A program made the translations under genes and the position numbers. A model generated the notes under the pieces. It worked only from the letters and a program-made list of their open reading frames with translations. It did no database searches and had not been told where the DNA came from. 64,000 bases of DNA from Falsiroseomonas algicola (GTDB lineage Bacteria > Pseudomonadota > Alphaproteobacteria > Acetobacterales > Acetobacteraceae): the NCBI RefSeq assembly GCF_011040385.1, contig NZ_JAAIKB010000014.1:81629-145628 (forward strand). The letters run 5' to 3'. Every line of letters begins with the position of its first letter. The first letter of the stretch is position 1. Shown here one piece after another: positions 62,269-64,000 of this stretch.

Positions 62269-63657
62269 TCAGCCGCCCTTGCGCTTCGGCGCTTCCGGCA
62301 GCGGCGCCGTCAGTTCGAATAGCGAGGCCTCGGCCACGGGTTCGGCCTTCGGCGCGGGCTTGGGCTTGGCGGCCTTCTTCGGCTTGGGCGCGGGCTCCGG
62401 CGCTGCCTCCGGCACCGGCTCGACCTCCACGATCGGGACGCGGCGCGTGGGCGCCGGCGCAGGGGCGATCGTGTCCAGCGCTTCCGAGACATCGGCGATC
62501 AGATCGGCCACATCCTCGAGCCCCACCGAGAAGCGGATGGTGCCGTCGGTGATGCCGAGCTTGGCGCGTTCCTCGGCGCCCACCCGCATATGCGTGGTCG
62601 TGGCGGGATGCGTCACCAGCGACTTGGCGTCGCCGAGGTTGTTGGAGACGTCGACGAGCTTGAGCGCGTCGAGGAACTTGAACGCCGCCTCCTTGCCGCC
62701 CTTCACGTCGAAGGTGACCAGGCTGCCGCCCGCCGCCATCTGCGCCTTGGCCAGCGCATGCTGCGGATGGTCCACCCGGAAGGGGTAGAGGACGCGGGCG
62801 ATCTCGCTGCGCTCCGCCAGGAAGTCGGCGATGGCGGCGGCGCTGCGGCACATCGCGGGCAGCCTCAGATGCAGCGTCTCCAGCCCCTTGAGGATCACCC
62901 AGGCGTTGAAGGGGCTGATGGAGGGGCCGGTGTTGCGAATGAAGGGCTGCAGCACCTCATCCACCCACTTCTTGCGGCCGAGCACGGCGCCGCCGAGCAC
63001 GCGGCCCTGGCCATCCATGTGCTTGGTGCAGGAATAGACGACGACATCGGCGCCGAACTGCATGGGCTTCTGCAGCAGCGGTGTCGCGAAGACGTTGTCG
63101 GCCACGACGATGGCGCCGGCGGCATGGGCCATGTCGCAGACCGCGGCCAGGTCCACCATCTCCAGCATCGGGTTGGACGGCGTCTCCAGCAGCACGAGCT
63201 GCGCGGGGCGGGACAGCGCCGCCTTCCACTGGTCGAGGTCGCCGCAATCGACGAAGTCGCAGCTGATGCCGTAGCGCGGCAGCAGGGTGGAGCAGATCCA
63301 GTGGCAGGACCCGAACAGCGCGCGGGAGGCGACGACGCGGTCGCCGGCCTTCAGGTGCGAGAGCATCGCGGCATGCACGGCGGCCATGCCGGTGGCCGTC
63401 AGGCGGCAGGCTTCCGCCCCCTCCAGCGCCGCCAGCCGGTCTTCCAGCATGGTGGTGGTGGGGTTGCCGAAGCGGGAATACTGGTAGTGCTGGACGGTGC
63501 CGAGGAAGGTCTCCTCCGCCTGGCCGGCGCTTTCATAGACGAAGCCGGAGGTGAGGTAGAGCGCCTCCGAGGTCTCGTCATGGTTGGACCGCATCTGCCC
63601 GCCGCGGACCAGCAGGGTGGCGGGGCGGAGGGGGCGGTCGGGCAGGGACTTGGCCAT
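62269..63657 (-). CDS. metZ: O-succinylhomoserine sulfhydrylase with lysine/proline-rich C-terminal tail
   Basis: A 462-residue PLP enzyme of the Cys/Met metabolism family. The PLP-lysine is in VVYSCTKHMDGQGRV and the phosphate site near YSRFGNPTTTMLEDRLA; LALETPSNP-type block is LLETPSNPMLEMVD. It makes homocysteine directly from O-succinylhomoserine and sulfide. The catalytic part ends at about residue 397; a further 65 residues are a low-complexity tail (EPAPKPKKAAKPKPAPKAEP, then ELTAPLPEAPKRKGG), which normal MetZ proteins lack. Start at 63657 with GAGAGG upstream; frames further upstream cross the riboswitch. Confidence 0.93.
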   Translation of the reverse strand: MAKSLPDRPLRPATLLVRGGQMRSNHDETSEALYLTSGFVYESAGQAEETFLGTVQHYQYSRFGNPTTTMLEDRLAALEGAEACRLTATGMAAVHAAMLSHLKAGDRVVASRALFGSCHWICSTLLPRYGISCDFVDCGDLDQWKAALSRPAQLVLLETPSNPMLEMVDLAAVCDMAHAAGAIVVADNVFATPLLQKPMQFGADVVVYSCTKHMDGQGRVLGGAVLGRKKWVDEVLQPFIRNTGPSISPFNAWVILKGLETLHLRLPAMCRSAAAIADFLAERSEIARVLYPFRVDHPQHALAKAQMAAGGSLVTFDVKGGKEAAFKFLDALKLVDVSNNLGDAKSLVTHPATTTHMRVGAEERAKLGITDGTIRFSVGLEDVADLIADVSEALDTIAPAPAPTRRVPIVEVEPVPEAAPEPAPKPKKAAKPKPAPKAEPVAEASLFELTAPLPEAPKRKGG

Positions 63658-63742
63658 TCGGAGCACCTCTCGGCAGACAGGCTGCCAACACGCGGCGTCC
63701 GGCCCCCCTTTCGGGGCACGTCGGGCGGCACTCGGCCAACCC

Positions 63743-63832
63743 GGCGGCCCTTTAGCGCGCATGTTTTCAGCGGGGTCGCCGCCGCCCGTCACCGGGACCT
63801 CGCCGCAATCAGGCCGGACAAATCGCGAGGGG
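63743..63832 (-). ncRNA. SAM-II-like riboswitch upstream of metZ
   Basis: On the minus strand P1 is CCTCGC (63825-63830) with GCGAGG (63798-63803); its loop starts GATTTG and ends TTGCG, as in SAM-II. Downstream come CGCTGAAAACATG and GCGCTAAAGGGCC (63746-63758), matching the conserved 3' GCTAAA element. Loop bases CGGCC can pair with the 3' GGCCG to make the pseudoknot. A small hairpin CCCG-GTGA-CGGG is inserted between P1 and the 3' part. The end is about 88 nt before metZ, further than usual. Confidence 0.72.
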
Positions 63833-63851
63833 CGCCGCAGCGCCGATGTGA

Positions 63852-63880
63852 CGGATAGGCGTGGGCGCGGTGGGGGTCAA
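63852..63880 (-). promoter_or_regulatory. probable promoter of the metZ transcript
   Basis: On the minus strand TTGACC (63875-63880), 17-bp spacer, TATCCG (63852-63857). Transcription would start about 7-10 bp later, some 12-15 bp ahead of riboswitch P1. Confidence 0.65.
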
Positions 63881-63935
63881 GGCACGGCTTGCGGGGTGGG
63901 CGGGGGTCGCGGTATGGAGGGGGGCACCTCGTGCT

Positions 63936-63974
63936 GCGGGCGTAGTTCAGAGGTAGAACGTCAGCTTCCCAAGC
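63936..63974 (+). tRNA. 5' part of a tRNA-Gly (anticodon CCC), not continuing as a tRNA
   Basis: Acceptor 5' strand GCGGGCG, TA, D-arm GTTC-AGAGGTA-GAAC, G, anticodon arm TCAGC with loop TTCCCAA (anticodon CCC at 63968-63970) and the first two bases of the closing strand. From 63975 the sequence is GGGAACGACG instead of a complement to TCA, and no TTCGA T-loop appears before the window ends. It is either a truncated tRNA or one interrupted by an insertion. Confidence 0.6.
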
Positions 63975-64000
63975 GGGAACGACGAGCGCTCCAAAGCCCG

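Overview
The window is a gene-dense stretch of a very GC-rich (around 70% by eye) alphaproteobacterial chromosome, most like Acetobacteraceae/Roseomonas. This is inferred from the combination of a CcrM-type GANTC methyltransferase, an EcfG/NepR general-stress pair, a separate FO ATP synthase operon with subunits b and b', a FlbD-type flagellar operon, a tandem glycine riboswitch on gcvTHP, a SAM-II-like riboswitch on metZ, and several Bug/TctC-type solute-binding proteins. I see no phage, transposase, integrase or CRISPR array; nearly everything looks like core or near-core chromosome.

Layout. 1-7 kb: end of an M24 peptidase, DUF1289 protein, formate-THF ligase, EcfG-like sigma factor convergent with NepR, an SGNH hydrolase + OpgC pair, and a TPR-methyltransferase. 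7.3-16.2 kb: a tightly overlapping minus-strand flagellar operon fliF-fliG-fliH-fliN-flbD-flhA-flhF-flhG. 16.4-30.5 kb: mixed metabolism and transport (metallopeptidase, pterin dehydratase, DUF421 pair, branched-chain amino acid SBP, Bug SBP, sulfatase/phosphonate-ester hydrolase, lone xanthine-dehydrogenase-family large subunit, cupin, RNase HII, CcrM, a GG-motif peptide, an ABC exporter). 30.5-41 kb: DUF6653-like protein, NhaA, a chemoreceptor, SMC, DsbA-like, DciA-like and MutY. 41-43.8 kb: FO genes atpI-B-E-F'-F. 43.8-48.2 kb: RTX/FG-GAP repeat protein, peptide-type SBP, GNAT and NUDIX. 48.3-50.0 kb: YHS protein, ECF sigma factor and NrsF-type membrane anti-sigma, preceded by a close match to the promoter expected for that sigma group. 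50.0-53.7 kb: opgG-opgH for osmoregulated periplasmic glucans, complementing opgC at 5-6 kb. 53.9-58.8 kb: gcvT-gcvH-gcvP under a tandem glycine riboswitch, with a terminator-like structure between gcvT and gcvH. 58.8-61.2 kb: MarR regulator divergent from RidA, DoxX-like and Bug SBP. 61.2-63.9 kb: metZ-lysE-apaG behind a SAM-II-like riboswitch. The window ends in the 5' half of a tRNA-Gly that stops matching just after the anticodon loop.

Functional links. One-carbon/glycine/sulfur metabolism is spread over fhs, gcvTHP and metZ, two of them under riboswitches. The cell envelope and motility are represented by opgCGH and the flagellar operon. Two separate ECF stress circuits are present (EcfG-NepR, SigF-NrsF-like). 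Intergenic DNA is rich in GC-rich hairpins, several of which recur with the same architecture.
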